64,000 nt of DNA from Chthoniobacteraceae bacterium (GTDB lineage: Bacteria > Verrucomicrobiota > Verrucomicrobiia > Chthoniobacterales > Chthoniobacteraceae): positions 51,599 to 115,598 of the forward strand of contig JAQGOL010000005.1 in the NCBI GenBank assembly GCA_028293625.1. The letters run 5' to 3'. A program made the translations under genes and the position numbers. Shown piece after piece: positions 27,113 to 35,163 of this stretch. A model generated the notes under the pieces. That model was not told where the DNA came from. It saw only the letters and a list, made by a program, of their open reading frames with translations, and did not search any database. Positions within the stretch are counted from its first letter, which is position 1, and each line of letters begins with the position of its first letter.

Positions 27113-29395
27113 TTAACTTTTACGTTTAAGGGCCTGGCTGAACCAATCGTTGCCGGGAGCGGCTGGTTGCGGTTTGACATCGCGCTTAGGGGTTTCGGCA
27201 AAGCGCTTGACGTCGCGCGGTCCGGCTTCGGCTTTCCGATCGCCGCGCGGGACGAGTTCGGGATTGGTTTTCATCGAGAGCGCGATGCGTTTGCGGGGCA
27301 GATCAATTTCAACCACCGTCACCATTACTTTTTGGGAGACTTTGACAACGTCCGCCGCGTTTTTGACAAACTGATCCGAGAGCTGGCTGACGTGCACAAG
27401 CCCATCCTGATGGACGCCGATGTCGACAAATGCACCGAACGCCGTGACGTTGGTGACAAGACCGGGAAGCTTCATGCCCGGCTGGAGATCTTCCATTTTT
27501 GAAACGCTTTCGTTGAATGAAAACGCTTCAAACTGCTGGCGCGGATCGCGGCCGGGTTTGGAAAGCTCGGCCATGATGTCTTTTAAAGTCGGAAGCCCGA
27601 CCTCCGTGGTGACATATTTTTTCGGGTCGATTTTGGCGCGTTTGGCGGAGTCGCGCAGCAGATCAAGCACGCTACAGCCCAGGTCGGCCGCCATGCGATC
27701 GACCAATTCATAACGCTCGGGATGCACTGCGCTGCCATCGAGGGGATGGTCGCCGCCACGGATTCGCAAAAAACCGGCGGCCTGTTCAAAAGCCTTCGCT
27801 CCAAGGCCGGTGACCTTGAGCAGCTGTTTGCGCGATTTAAAGGGACCATGTTCGTTTCGATGGGCAACGATGTTTGCCGCGGTGCGCGAGTTGAGCCCGG
27901 AAACGTAACTAAGCAGCTGTTTGCTTGCTGTATTAAGTTCCACCCCGACGCCGTTGACGCAGCTCATCACCACGTCGTCCAGCGAGCGTTTTAAAGCGTT
28001 CTGATCCACATCATGCTGATACTGGCCCACTCCGATCGATTTCGGATCAAGCTTCACGAGTTCCGCCAGCGGATCCATCAGACGGCGTCCAATGGAGACC
28101 GCGCCGCGCACGGTCAGATCGTGATCGGGAAATTCCTCGCGAGCCACTTCGCTTGCCGAGTAAATGGAGGCGCCGCTTTCATTGACGGAGACAATGGTGA
28201 TGGTGCCGGGCAGGCCAAGCTTGCGGATGAAGCTTTCGGTTTCCCTTCCCCCGGTGCCGTTTCCGATGGCGATCGCTTCGATGTCAAATTTTTTCACCAC
28301 CGCCTTAATGATCTGAGCAGCCTCCGCCGCCGCCCTTGCTCCTTGTTCGGGATAAACCACATCGTTGCCGAGAAGTTTGCCCTGTCGGTCGAGCACGACC
28401 ACTTTGCAGCCGGTGCGAAACCCGGGATCGATCGCGAGCACGTTTTTCTGCCCCAAGGGAGAGGCAAGCAGCAATTCGCGCAGGTTTTCCGCAAAGACCC
28501 GGATCGCTTCTTCATCCGCGCGCTTTTTTACCGTAATCCGTGATTCGCCTTCCATGGCGAATCCGAGCAGGCGTTTAAAGCTGTCGTTGACCGCGGCTTT
28601 TACTTCGAGCGCCGCGGGAGAAGTGCCTTTGATAAAATGCCCTTCAAGCAGCGATATCGATTCTTCTTCGGGGGGAGTCAGCCGGGAGAAAAGGACGTTT
28701 TCGTTTTCTCCCCGGCGGATCGCCAGCACCCGATGGGAGGGAGCCGTGGCGGCCGGTTCGCTCCAGTCGAAATAATCTTTAAATTTGGCGCCTTCTTCTT
28801 CCTTGCCGGCGACGACCTTCGATTTGATCACCCCTTTGGAAAGATAAAGTTCGCGCATCCGCGCCCGCACCGAGGCGTCGTCATTGACGCGTTCGGCCAG
28901 GATATCGCGGGCTCCGGCAAGCGCCTCTTCGGGCGTTTTAACTTCCCTGGCGGGGTCGACAAATTTCGCGGCCTCGGATTTGGGATCGAGCCGGGTCTCC
29001 TGGCTCCAGAGCAGGTCGGCCAGCGGTTCAAGGCCGCGTTCGCGGGCAATCATTGCCCGGGTCCGTTTTTTCGGGCGGAACGGCAGGTAAATGTCTTCAA
29101 GCGAGGAGAGCGTCTCGACCGCGTCGATTTTGGCGATCAGTTCCGGGGTAAGAAGTTTGCGTTCGGTAAGCGATGCAATGATCGCCTCACGGCGTTTATC
29201 AAGCTCCGCGAGCTGCTCGAGCCGGTCACGGATGGCGGTAATTTGCACTTCGTCGAGTTCGCCGGTTTTTTCTTTCCGATACCGGGCAATGAACGGGACG
29301 GTGGCACCCTCCTCAAGGAGCACTGCGGTGGCGGCAACCTGGCGGACCTGGAGATTGAGCTCCTGGGTGATTTTGAGAACGTGTTTTTCGAGCAT
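27113..29395 (-). CDS. tex: Tex-like RNA-binding transcription accessory protein
   Basis: A 760-residue nucleic-acid-binding protein related to eukaryotic Spt6. Order: helical N-terminal domain (VLLEEGATVPFIARYRKEKTG, LEDIYLPFRPKKRTRA), YqgF/RNase H-like domain (VLAIDPGFRTGCKVVVLD, IGNGTGGRETE), helix-hairpin-helix domains (VMSCVNGVGVELNTAS, LLSYVSGLNSRTAANIV, LLKVTGLGAKAFEQAAGFLRI), then the C-terminal S1 domain (LPGLVTNVTAFGAFVDIGVH, GLVHVSQLSD). After the S1 there is a short basic tail. Length matches the family. moaA follows immediately. Confidence 0.96.
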   Translation of the reverse strand: MLEKHVLKITQELNLQVRQVAATAVLLEEGATVPFIARYRKEKTGELDEVQITAIRDRLEQLAELDKRREAIIASLTERKLLTPELIAKIDAVETLSSLEDIYLPFRPKKRTRAMIARERGLEPLADLLWSQETRLDPKSEAAKFVDPAREVKTPEEALAGARDILAERVNDDASVRARMRELYLSKGVIKSKVVAGKEEEGAKFKDYFDWSEPAATAPSHRVLAIRRGENENVLFSRLTPPEEESISLLEGHFIKGTSPAALEVKAAVNDSFKRLLGFAMEGESRITVKKRADEEAIRVFAENLRELLLASPLGQKNVLAIDPGFRTGCKVVVLDRQGKLLGNDVVYPEQGARAAAEAAQIIKAVVKKFDIEAIAIGNGTGGRETESFIRKLGLPGTITIVSVNESGASIYSASEVAREEFPDHDLTVRGAVSIGRRLMDPLAELVKLDPKSIGVGQYQHDVDQNALKRSLDDVVMSCVNGVGVELNTASKQLLSYVSGLNSRTAANIVAHRNEHGPFKSRKQLLKVTGLGAKAFEQAAGFLRIRGGDHPLDGSAVHPERYELVDRMAADLGCSVLDLLRDSAKRAKIDPKKYVTTEVGLPTLKDIMAELSKPGRDPRQQFEAFSFNESVSKMEDLQPGMKLPGLVTNVTAFGAFVDIGVHQDGLVHVSQLSDQFVKNAADVVKVSQKVMVTVVEIDLPRKRIALSMKTNPELVPRGDRKAEAGPRDVKRFAETPKRDVKPQPAAPGNDWFSQALKRKS

Positions 29396-29627
29396 GTCGG
29401 CAAAGAGGGAAACTTTATGATGAAGAAGCGCGTCGTGGAGTCAACAGCGCGGGCAAGCTATCGGATCAGGTAAAGAGAAATGGCGGATACCGCCCCCCCT
29501 TGGATCACCTTTCCCTGCGATTCGCAGAGGGTTGTTTGCACAATCAAACAGTTGTGCAAATCGCGCAAGAACCCGCTTTCCTTGGTCGGGAAATCTCATT
29601 TACCTTCCGCGACCATTCGTTTCGATC

Positions 29628-32078
29628 ATGGGCAAGAAACATCAAAAGCATCCCTCTTCCCCGCCGGTCGTAAACCCGGATATGATCGAAGATGAAGCCG
29701 CCGCCGAGATGCAAGCGGGCCGGTTCCGCAAGGCGCGCGATCTTTACAAAACGCTTTGCAAGCAGAACCGGGATAAATATTTACCGGGATTGATTGAAGC
29801 CAATCGTTTGCTGGCGGTGCAGTTGATGGAAAAGGGGCAGCTTCCCGAGGCACAGCAGGTTATTGCGTATCTTAAAACAATTGCGCCGGCCTCCGAGTTG
29901 CTTCTCCTCGAACTTGAAGGCGCGCTCGCCGCCAACGACTGGGCCGGCGGGTTCGAATGCGCGCTTGGTCTTTTGTCCCGATCCGGGAGCCGTCTTGAAG
30001 GCCAACCGGCAAAGCTGGCAGCCGACGCGCTGGTTCTTTCGTTTGCCGACCGGGAAGCAATCGCGCGGCTGCCTGAGCCTTTCCAATCGGAGTTAAGCGT
30101 CATCCATGAAGCGCTCCGAGGCATTTCCGAGATGCGCTACGAGCAGGTTCAGGAAATGATCCGCCCACTGGCGCGCGGCTCAATCTTCGCATCGTGGAAG
30201 ATGTTGGTGAAAGCGCTCCTGGCCTTTTATGGCGGCGATGCGCCCAAGGCAAAAGTGCTGTTTAATCAGTTGCCCGCAGGCGGTTTGATCGAGCGGGCAG
30301 GCAGGACATTCGGACTGTTTTTAGGGATCCCGCACCCAACGCTCATGCCGGCGGCCTGCCAGTTGCTGCGCGTTCCCGAGTTGGCGGCGCCTTTATGCCG
30401 CGCTGATGAGGCATGGCAAAAACAGCGGTTTATCGACTCGTATAAAGAACTGCGCGTAGTCCCCGGATTTCCTTCTCTGCAGCCGAATCTGGCCGGAGCA
30501 CTTTCCGATTTTTACATGAAAGCGTGCGCCTTGCTGCCCACGCCGTTTTTCTGGCCGTACGTCTCGTATTTCGACAGGCTTTCCCTTCAGAAAGGATTCA
30601 AGAATGACGACGAGTCGTGGCTTGTTTATCGGATGCTTCTCCTCGAGATGGAGAAGGATCCCGGCGACGCGCCTCTTGATGTGCTTTGCCGCGAGTTCAT
30701 CAAGCGGATCCCGGCCAAGGATCCGTTGAAGAATAAAATCGCCTCAATGGTGCTTGCACGCTCCGGAGCCTATTTTGCCAAAGAAGAGGCTGCTTTTGGA
30801 TTCGGCGCTTATGAGTCCGATTTGCGCGACGCGGATAAAGCGATTGAGCTTCTTGAGGAAAGCATTGCGCTCGATCCAACCAATCTCAGCGCGCATCTCA
30901 AGCTGCTGGATGTGTACGACGTTGAAAACCTCAAGAGCGAACGCAATCGCTTGCTTGATAAAATGACCGCTCTGTTTCCGCGCTCAAAAGCGGTAATGCT
31001 GCGGGCCGGTTCCGAATGTGTCGCGCGCAAGACCTGGGGAAAAGGACTCGATTACCTTCAGCGCGCACGCGACCTCGATACGCTTGACCCGGAGCCGCCG
31101 CGGAAGCTGGTCGACGCGTTGACCAAAATGGCGCGTCAGTATTACGAAAAAGGAACGCTGGCCAAGGGGCGGCACGGTTTCGAGCGCGCTTATCAATATG
31201 CGCTTCCCAGCGAGACAGATTTTGATCGGGGGAGCGTTTTTCTTAAAGCCAAGCAGGCGATGCTTGAACTTGTTTATGGCGATGAGGCAATCGGTAGGAA
31301 ACTGAGGGACGAAGCGCGGGGCGAATCCGGTTCGGTGCCGGCGCTGCGTCTTTTTGAGTGGATCTATTACAGGAGCCTGAGCCGCAAGCTGAGGCAACGG
31401 AGTGTTTTCATTGAATCATTGGATAAAGCTCCGCGGCCTGTGAACGCTTTTGAGCGCAGATCGCTCTGCCTGATGCTTGATTACGCGGCTGCATGCGTCG
31501 GAGAGTACGCGTTGTATTCGGAATTAAACTATGTGTCAGAATGCCTGCAGCCGGTCGCCGGCAAGGACTTTACCTCAGAGGAAGCGCTTGACCTGATTCC
31601 ATTACTCTCAGGCAAACCTGACTTTAGCCCAATCGTAAAAACGTTGATTAATACCGGTTTAAAGCACGATCCCAAGCATCCGCGCTTCCGGTTTTATAAG
31701 TTGAGCAATGAAACGCGTGGCAGATTTGATCACCGTCAAATCGAGCTGAATGCAATCCGCGATGAAGCGGTAAAACGCGGCGATTCCGCCACGATCAAGC
31801 TGGTTGCCAGCGTCCTCGATTCTTTCCGGCATGAACGGGGCCAGCACGAACTCCCGGATTGGGATGAACCGGAAGCGCCTCCAAGCGGGGAGGATATTGC
31901 CCGCATGATTCCACCACAGATCATCGCGGACATGCTGAAAAAAGTGAGTGCCATGAACGACGCCGAGTTTGACGATTTTCGTCAGCAAACCCTCGAAAAG
32001 ATGCCCGCCGAGTTTTTTGAGGTCCTTTTCGGCGAGATGAATCGCCAGAGAAAAGGACGCAGTGGCGCCCGGCGGTAA
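29628..32078 (+). CDS. Large TPR-like helical protein, first gene of the Hsp70-like module
   Basis: An 816-residue, cytosolic, almost wholly helical protein. I do not recognise a named family. Short TPR-like pairs can be seen: MQAGRFRKARDLYKTLCKQN, LLAVQLMEKGQLPEAQQVI, a later LEESIALDPTNLSAHLKLLDV and LDYLQRARDLDTLDPEPPRK. The C-terminus (AMNDAEFDDFRQQTLEKMP) is acidic, then basic (RQRKGRSGARR). ATG 29628 is chosen because the open frame upstream (to 29532) has no domain character. The J-like gene starts nine bases after its stop, and the spacing through the zinc-ribbon gene suggests one transcript. It may be a substrate or adaptor scaffold for the adjacent chaperone (inference). Confidence 0.75.
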   Translation: MGKKHQKHPSSPPVVNPDMIEDEAAAEMQAGRFRKARDLYKTLCKQNRDKYLPGLIEANRLLAVQLMEKGQLPEAQQVIAYLKTIAPASELLLLELEGALAANDWAGGFECALGLLSRSGSRLEGQPAKLAADALVLSFADREAIARLPEPFQSELSVIHEALRGISEMRYEQVQEMIRPLARGSIFASWKMLVKALLAFYGGDAPKAKVLFNQLPAGGLIERAGRTFGLFLGIPHPTLMPAACQLLRVPELAAPLCRADEAWQKQRFIDSYKELRVVPGFPSLQPNLAGALSDFYMKACALLPTPFFWPYVSYFDRLSLQKGFKNDDESWLVYRMLLLEMEKDPGDAPLDVLCREFIKRIPAKDPLKNKIASMVLARSGAYFAKEEAAFGFGAYESDLRDADKAIELLEESIALDPTNLSAHLKLLDVYDVENLKSERNRLLDKMTALFPRSKAVMLRAGSECVARKTWGKGLDYLQRARDLDTLDPEPPRKLVDALTKMARQYYEKGTLAKGRHGFERAYQYALPSETDFDRGSVFLKAKQAMLELVYGDEAIGRKLRDEARGESGSVPALRLFEWIYYRSLSRKLRQRSVFIESLDKAPRPVNAFERRSLCLMLDYAAACVGEYALYSELNYVSECLQPVAGKDFTSEEALDLIPLLSGKPDFSPIVKTLINTGLKHDPKHPRFRFYKLSNETRGRFDHRQIELNAIRDEAVKRGDSATIKLVASVLDSFRHERGQHELPDWDEPEAPPSGEDIARMIPPQIIADMLKKVSAMNDAEFDDFRQQTLEKMPAEFFEVLFGEMNRQRKGRSGARR

Positions 32079-32087
32079 GCCAATCTT

Positions 32088-32393
32088 ATGAATCCGTTCC
32101 TGATTCTCAGACTCTCTCCCGATGCAACCGATGCCGACATTCGTCGCGCGTATCTCGATGGAATCCGCCAGTGTCCGCCCGAGCGCGACGCGGAACGTTT
32201 CCAGGCGATTTCCCAGGCTTACGAGCAAATCCGCGATGAATCCAAGCGGCTGCAGTATCGGCTTTTTGACATGACCTCGCCAGGGATGACGCTTGGGGAA
32301 GTGGTTCAAAAATATTGCGTGGCTGTATCGCCGCCCAAGCCACTGGAATTTGAATTGATGAAAACATTTTTGCGCTCATGTTTGACGAAATAG
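32088..32393 (+). CDS. J-like protein lacking the HPD motif
   Basis: A 101-residue protein whose first 65 residues align in pattern with a J domain: NPFLILRLSPDATDADIRRAY (helix I and start of II), then helix III FQAISQAYEQIRDESKRLQY. The loop that should carry His-Pro-Asp reads QCPPERDAERF, so the residues that stimulate Hsp70 ATPase are absent. The C-terminal 35 residues have no Gly/Phe or zinc region. Its gene overlaps the GrpE-like gene by 16 bases. Partnering with the Hsp70 two genes downstream is inferred from context. Confidence 0.75.
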   Translation: MNPFLILRLSPDATDADIRRAYLDGIRQCPPERDAERFQAISQAYEQIRDESKRLQYRLFDMTSPGMTLGEVVQKYCVAVSPPKPLEFELMKTFLRSCLTK

Positions 32394-33091
32394 AAGAAGA
32401 AGGGTCCGAGGGCAGTGCCGGTGAAAAAAATGAAGCGCTCGAGTCGTGGAAAACGGCATTGCGCACGCAATTTGAGGCATGGCTTGCCGGCATTGATGAG
32501 ATTCCCGAGCCTGAAACCGACGATGCGGAGCCCGACGTTTATTCCGTGTACGAGGAGCTAACGGCGTTGCGCAATGAGAGCCGCCGAGGCAATCGCAAAT
32601 CGGCCGAGGTGTTCAGTCAATTTGGAGTCAGCCTTGGGGAGTTTCAGGGGGAAATGAAGCGCCTGCGCGAACAATTGATTCGGATTGAATCGGCACAGGC
32701 CGGACCGGCGCAAACGTTGCCGCGCTCCCATTGCCTGGGGCTTGTGGAGATCCTCGATCGTGTTTACCGGCTTGGTGCGGCGTTGGAACGCGCCCCGCGG
32801 CCTGGCCGGGTTTTGAGCTATTTTTCGCGTCCCTGGGAGGCGGCCTGGGAGAGCCTGGGCCACGGTTTTTCCATTCTCACGGCGCATCTTGAGAAACTCC
32901 TTGAACATTCCGGGATCCGCCGGGTGGAAACCCTTGGCCAGCCTTTCGACCCGGTAAGCATGGTGGCAGTCGCCTTGGTTGTCACAAGCGAGCGGCCTGC
33001 CGGCATCGTGGTTGAGCAGCTCTCGGTCGGCTACCGCTGGCGCGACGAGGTATTGCGTCCGGCGGAAGTCAAAATCAGCAAGCCCAATTAA
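32378..33091 (+). CDS. Divergent GrpE-like nucleotide exchange factor
   Basis: A 237-residue acidic protein. The middle (VYEELTALRNESRRGNRKSA...EFQGEMKRLREQLIRIES) is coiled-coil-like, as in the GrpE dimer helix. The C-terminal domain reads GFSILTAHLEKLLEHSGIRR, VETLGQPFDPVSMVAVALVV, GIVVEQLSVGYRWRDEVLRP and AEVKIS, paralleling the canonical GrpE of this same window (FDPNLHEAVAQEV, GHVVRQLRRGYKLKDRLLRP). Identity is low, and the conserved FDPxxHEA reads FDPVSMVA. The gene overlaps the J-like gene and ends six bases before the hsp70 gene. A role as its exchange factor is inferred. Confidence 0.7.
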   Translation: MFDEIEEEGSEGSAGEKNEALESWKTALRTQFEAWLAGIDEIPEPETDDAEPDVYSVYEELTALRNESRRGNRKSAEVFSQFGVSLGEFQGEMKRLREQLIRIESAQAGPAQTLPRSHCLGLVEILDRVYRLGAALERAPRPGRVLSYFSRPWEAAWESLGHGFSILTAHLEKLLEHSGIRRVETLGQPFDPVSMVAVALVVTSERPAGIVVEQLSVGYRWRDEVLRPAEVKISKPN

Positions 33092-33097
33092 ATTTTT

Positions 33098-34840
33098 ATG
33101 AAAGAAATCATTGTCGGTATCGACCTTGGTACCACCAATTCAGCCATCGCATACGTAAAGGATGGCGTGCCGGAAATCATTCCGATCGACGGCCAGCCGA
33201 CGATGCCATCCTGTGTTGGAATCGATCCCCAGGGAAAGCTGCTGGTTGGGTTGCCCGCGCGCAACATGCTGATCGCCGCGCCGGAATCGACCATTCATTC
33301 CATCAAACGCCGGATGGGGGAGCCGGTGAAAGTGACCCTTGCAGGGCAGCAGTTCAGCCCGGAGGAAATTTCCTCATTTATCCTGCGCAAACTCAAGGAG
33401 GAGGCGGAAAAATTCCTCGGACAGCCAGTAAAAAAAGCGGTCATCACGGTGCCGGCATTTTTTGATGCGAGCCAAAGAAAAGCCACGCAGAACGCCGGGG
33501 AACTGGCCAATCTCGAGGTGGTGCGCATCATCAACGAGCCGACCGCCGCGGCGCTCGCTTATGAAGCGGGCCACTCCGACAACGAGCGCATTCTGGTTTA
33601 CGATCTGGGCGGCGGCACGTTCGATGTCTCGGTGGTGGTCATTGAAAATGATGTGGTCGAAGTGCAGGCCAGCCACGGCGACACCCATCTGGGTGGTGAC
33701 GATTTTGACGAACTGCTTGTCCAGCGCGTTGTCGACGATTTTCACGCGAAACATCAGATTTTCCTCAGCGAAGATCCCAAGACGATGCGCCGGCTCAAGC
33801 TGAGTCTTGAACGGGCCAAGTGCGCGCTCAGCGATGAGCCGTTGGTGATGGTTCGCGAGGAATACATTCATGGCGATTTGCATCTGGAGATGGAGCTTCA
33901 GCGCGCCGATTACGAGGAGATGATCGAGCCGTATCTGCAAAAGACCCTCGATTGCATCCACAAGAGCCTTCAGGACGCGCGGCTTTTGCCAGGCGAGATT
34001 GCCAAAGTCATGCTGGTGGGCGGTTCGACGCGCACCCCGTTGGTCCATCAGCTTATTGAGGCGAATCTGAATTTGGTGCCGCGCTGGGAAATCAATCCCG
34101 ATCTGATCGTAGCGCTTGGGGCGAGCATTTCCGCGGCGAGCATGGCCGGGGAAAAGAGCAAGGCGATCCTGGTCGATATCACTGGCCACTCCTTTGGAAT
34201 CGAGGCGCTCTCGTTTACCGAGGAAGGCGAGATGTTGGTGAATACGCCGATCATTCACCGCGGCACGCCATTGCCGGTCAGCAAGTCCGAGCTTTTCCAC
34301 ACCGTTCATGATAACCAGCGGGAAGTGGAAATCACCGTGTTTGAGGGCGAAGATCGCATCCCTGCCAAAAACACGCTGGTCGGCCAGTTCCGGGTGGAAG
34401 GGCTGAGCGAAGCCGGACACGGCAACCCGATCCTGGTGACATTCAATCTTGATCTGAACGGGATGCTCACGGTAACGGCTACTGAACGGGTAACCGGGCT
34501 GAAAAAAAGCGTTACGCTCGACACCCGGAACGTGCATGCCAGCTTTGACCTTGCAGCGGCCAGACAAAATATCATGTCACTGGTTGATCAGGACGTCTTG
34601 GAATTGGAAGAACCCGGCGAAGATTCCGAACCGGTTGATTCACACGCGTTGCTTGTTTCGGCCAAGGAACTGCGTAAACGTGCTGAAGCGTTGCTTGAAA
34701 ACAAAGTCACCGAAGAGGATGCGGTGGAAATTCGTGAGCTGCTTAGAAAGAGCGCCGAAGCGGTCAAGGCAAAGGATATCGAGAGTCTGCAACCGCTGAA
34801 CGACTCGCTGAGCGACATCATTTTTTATCTCGAGGATTAA
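33098..34840 (+). CDS. Hsp70-family chaperone (short, DnaK-like)
   Basis: A 580-residue Hsp70. Nucleotide-binding domain: GIDLGTTNSAIAYV (residues ~7-20), VPAFFDASQRKATQNAG, RIINEPTAAALAYEAG, VYDLGGGTFDVSVV, LGGDDFDELL, MLVGGSTRTPLVHQLI. Substrate domain: LVDITGHSFGIEAL, IIHRGTPLPVSKSELFHTV, VFEGEDRIPAKNTLVGQF, LDLNGMLTVTATERVTG. The lid is shortened and ends in IIFYLED; the usual DnaK length is ~610-640 with a disordered tail. It is therefore more like a specialised Hsp70 than housekeeping DnaK. It is embedded between the GrpE-like and zinc-ribbon genes with gaps of 6 and 12 bases. Confidence 0.95.
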   Translation: MKEIIVGIDLGTTNSAIAYVKDGVPEIIPIDGQPTMPSCVGIDPQGKLLVGLPARNMLIAAPESTIHSIKRRMGEPVKVTLAGQQFSPEEISSFILRKLKEEAEKFLGQPVKKAVITVPAFFDASQRKATQNAGELANLEVVRIINEPTAAALAYEAGHSDNERILVYDLGGGTFDVSVVVIENDVVEVQASHGDTHLGGDDFDELLVQRVVDDFHAKHQIFLSEDPKTMRRLKLSLERAKCALSDEPLVMVREEYIHGDLHLEMELQRADYEEMIEPYLQKTLDCIHKSLQDARLLPGEIAKVMLVGGSTRTPLVHQLIEANLNLVPRWEINPDLIVALGASISAASMAGEKSKAILVDITGHSFGIEALSFTEEGEMLVNTPIIHRGTPLPVSKSELFHTVHDNQREVEITVFEGEDRIPAKNTLVGQFRVEGLSEAGHGNPILVTFNLDLNGMLTVTATERVTGLKKSVTLDTRNVHASFDLAAARQNIMSLVDQDVLELEEPGEDSEPVDSHALLVSAKELRKRAEALLENKVTEEDAVEIRELLRKSAEAVKAKDIESLQPLNDSLSDIIFYLED

Positions 34841-34852
34841 CCGGCAAACGCC

Positions 34853-35149
34853 ATGGAAATTTCGTGTCCATCGTGTGGAAAGATGAATGAGACGAGTCCC
34901 TGCCTGCGGTGCGGCTGCGATCTGGCGACGCTCTTTAATCTGCGTCACGCCGCGGAGCAGGCTCTCGCCGAAGCCACGCGGTTTCTTCGCGACGGCGAGA
35001 TGGCGGACGCTTATGGGCAAGCCTCCCGTTCCTGGGAACTCCGGCATAGCGCGCCAGCGGCCCAGTTGGCTTTCCTGGCTGCCATTGGGATGGCCGATTT
35101 TCCCGGAGCCCTAAAATGGCGGCAGCGCCGGGGCGCTTTTAATTCGTAG
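34853..35149 (+). CDS. Small zinc-ribbon protein, last gene of the Hsp70-like module
   Basis: A 98-residue protein with an N-terminal zinc ribbon, CPSCGKMNETSPCLRCGC (two CxxC pairs), followed by two or three helices (LRHAAEQALAEATRFL, ADAYGQASRSWEL, AAQLAFLAAIGM) that could be TPR-like. It starts 12 bases after the hsp70 stop and ends 14 bases before the convergent recQ. I do not recognise a named family. An accessory or substrate-recruiting role is inferred from position only. Confidence 0.7.
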   Translation: MEISCPSCGKMNETSPCLRCGCDLATLFNLRHAAEQALAEATRFLRDGEMADAYGQASRSWELRHSAPAAQLAFLAAIGMADFPGALKWRQRRGAFNS

Positions 35150-35163
35150 TCCGGCGCGTGGCT

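Noticed and set aside
33374..34567. 397-codon minus-strand open frame
   Set aside because: Antisense to hsp70. High His/Gln/Leu and no recognisable motif; a known kind of artefact opposite Hsp70 genes.
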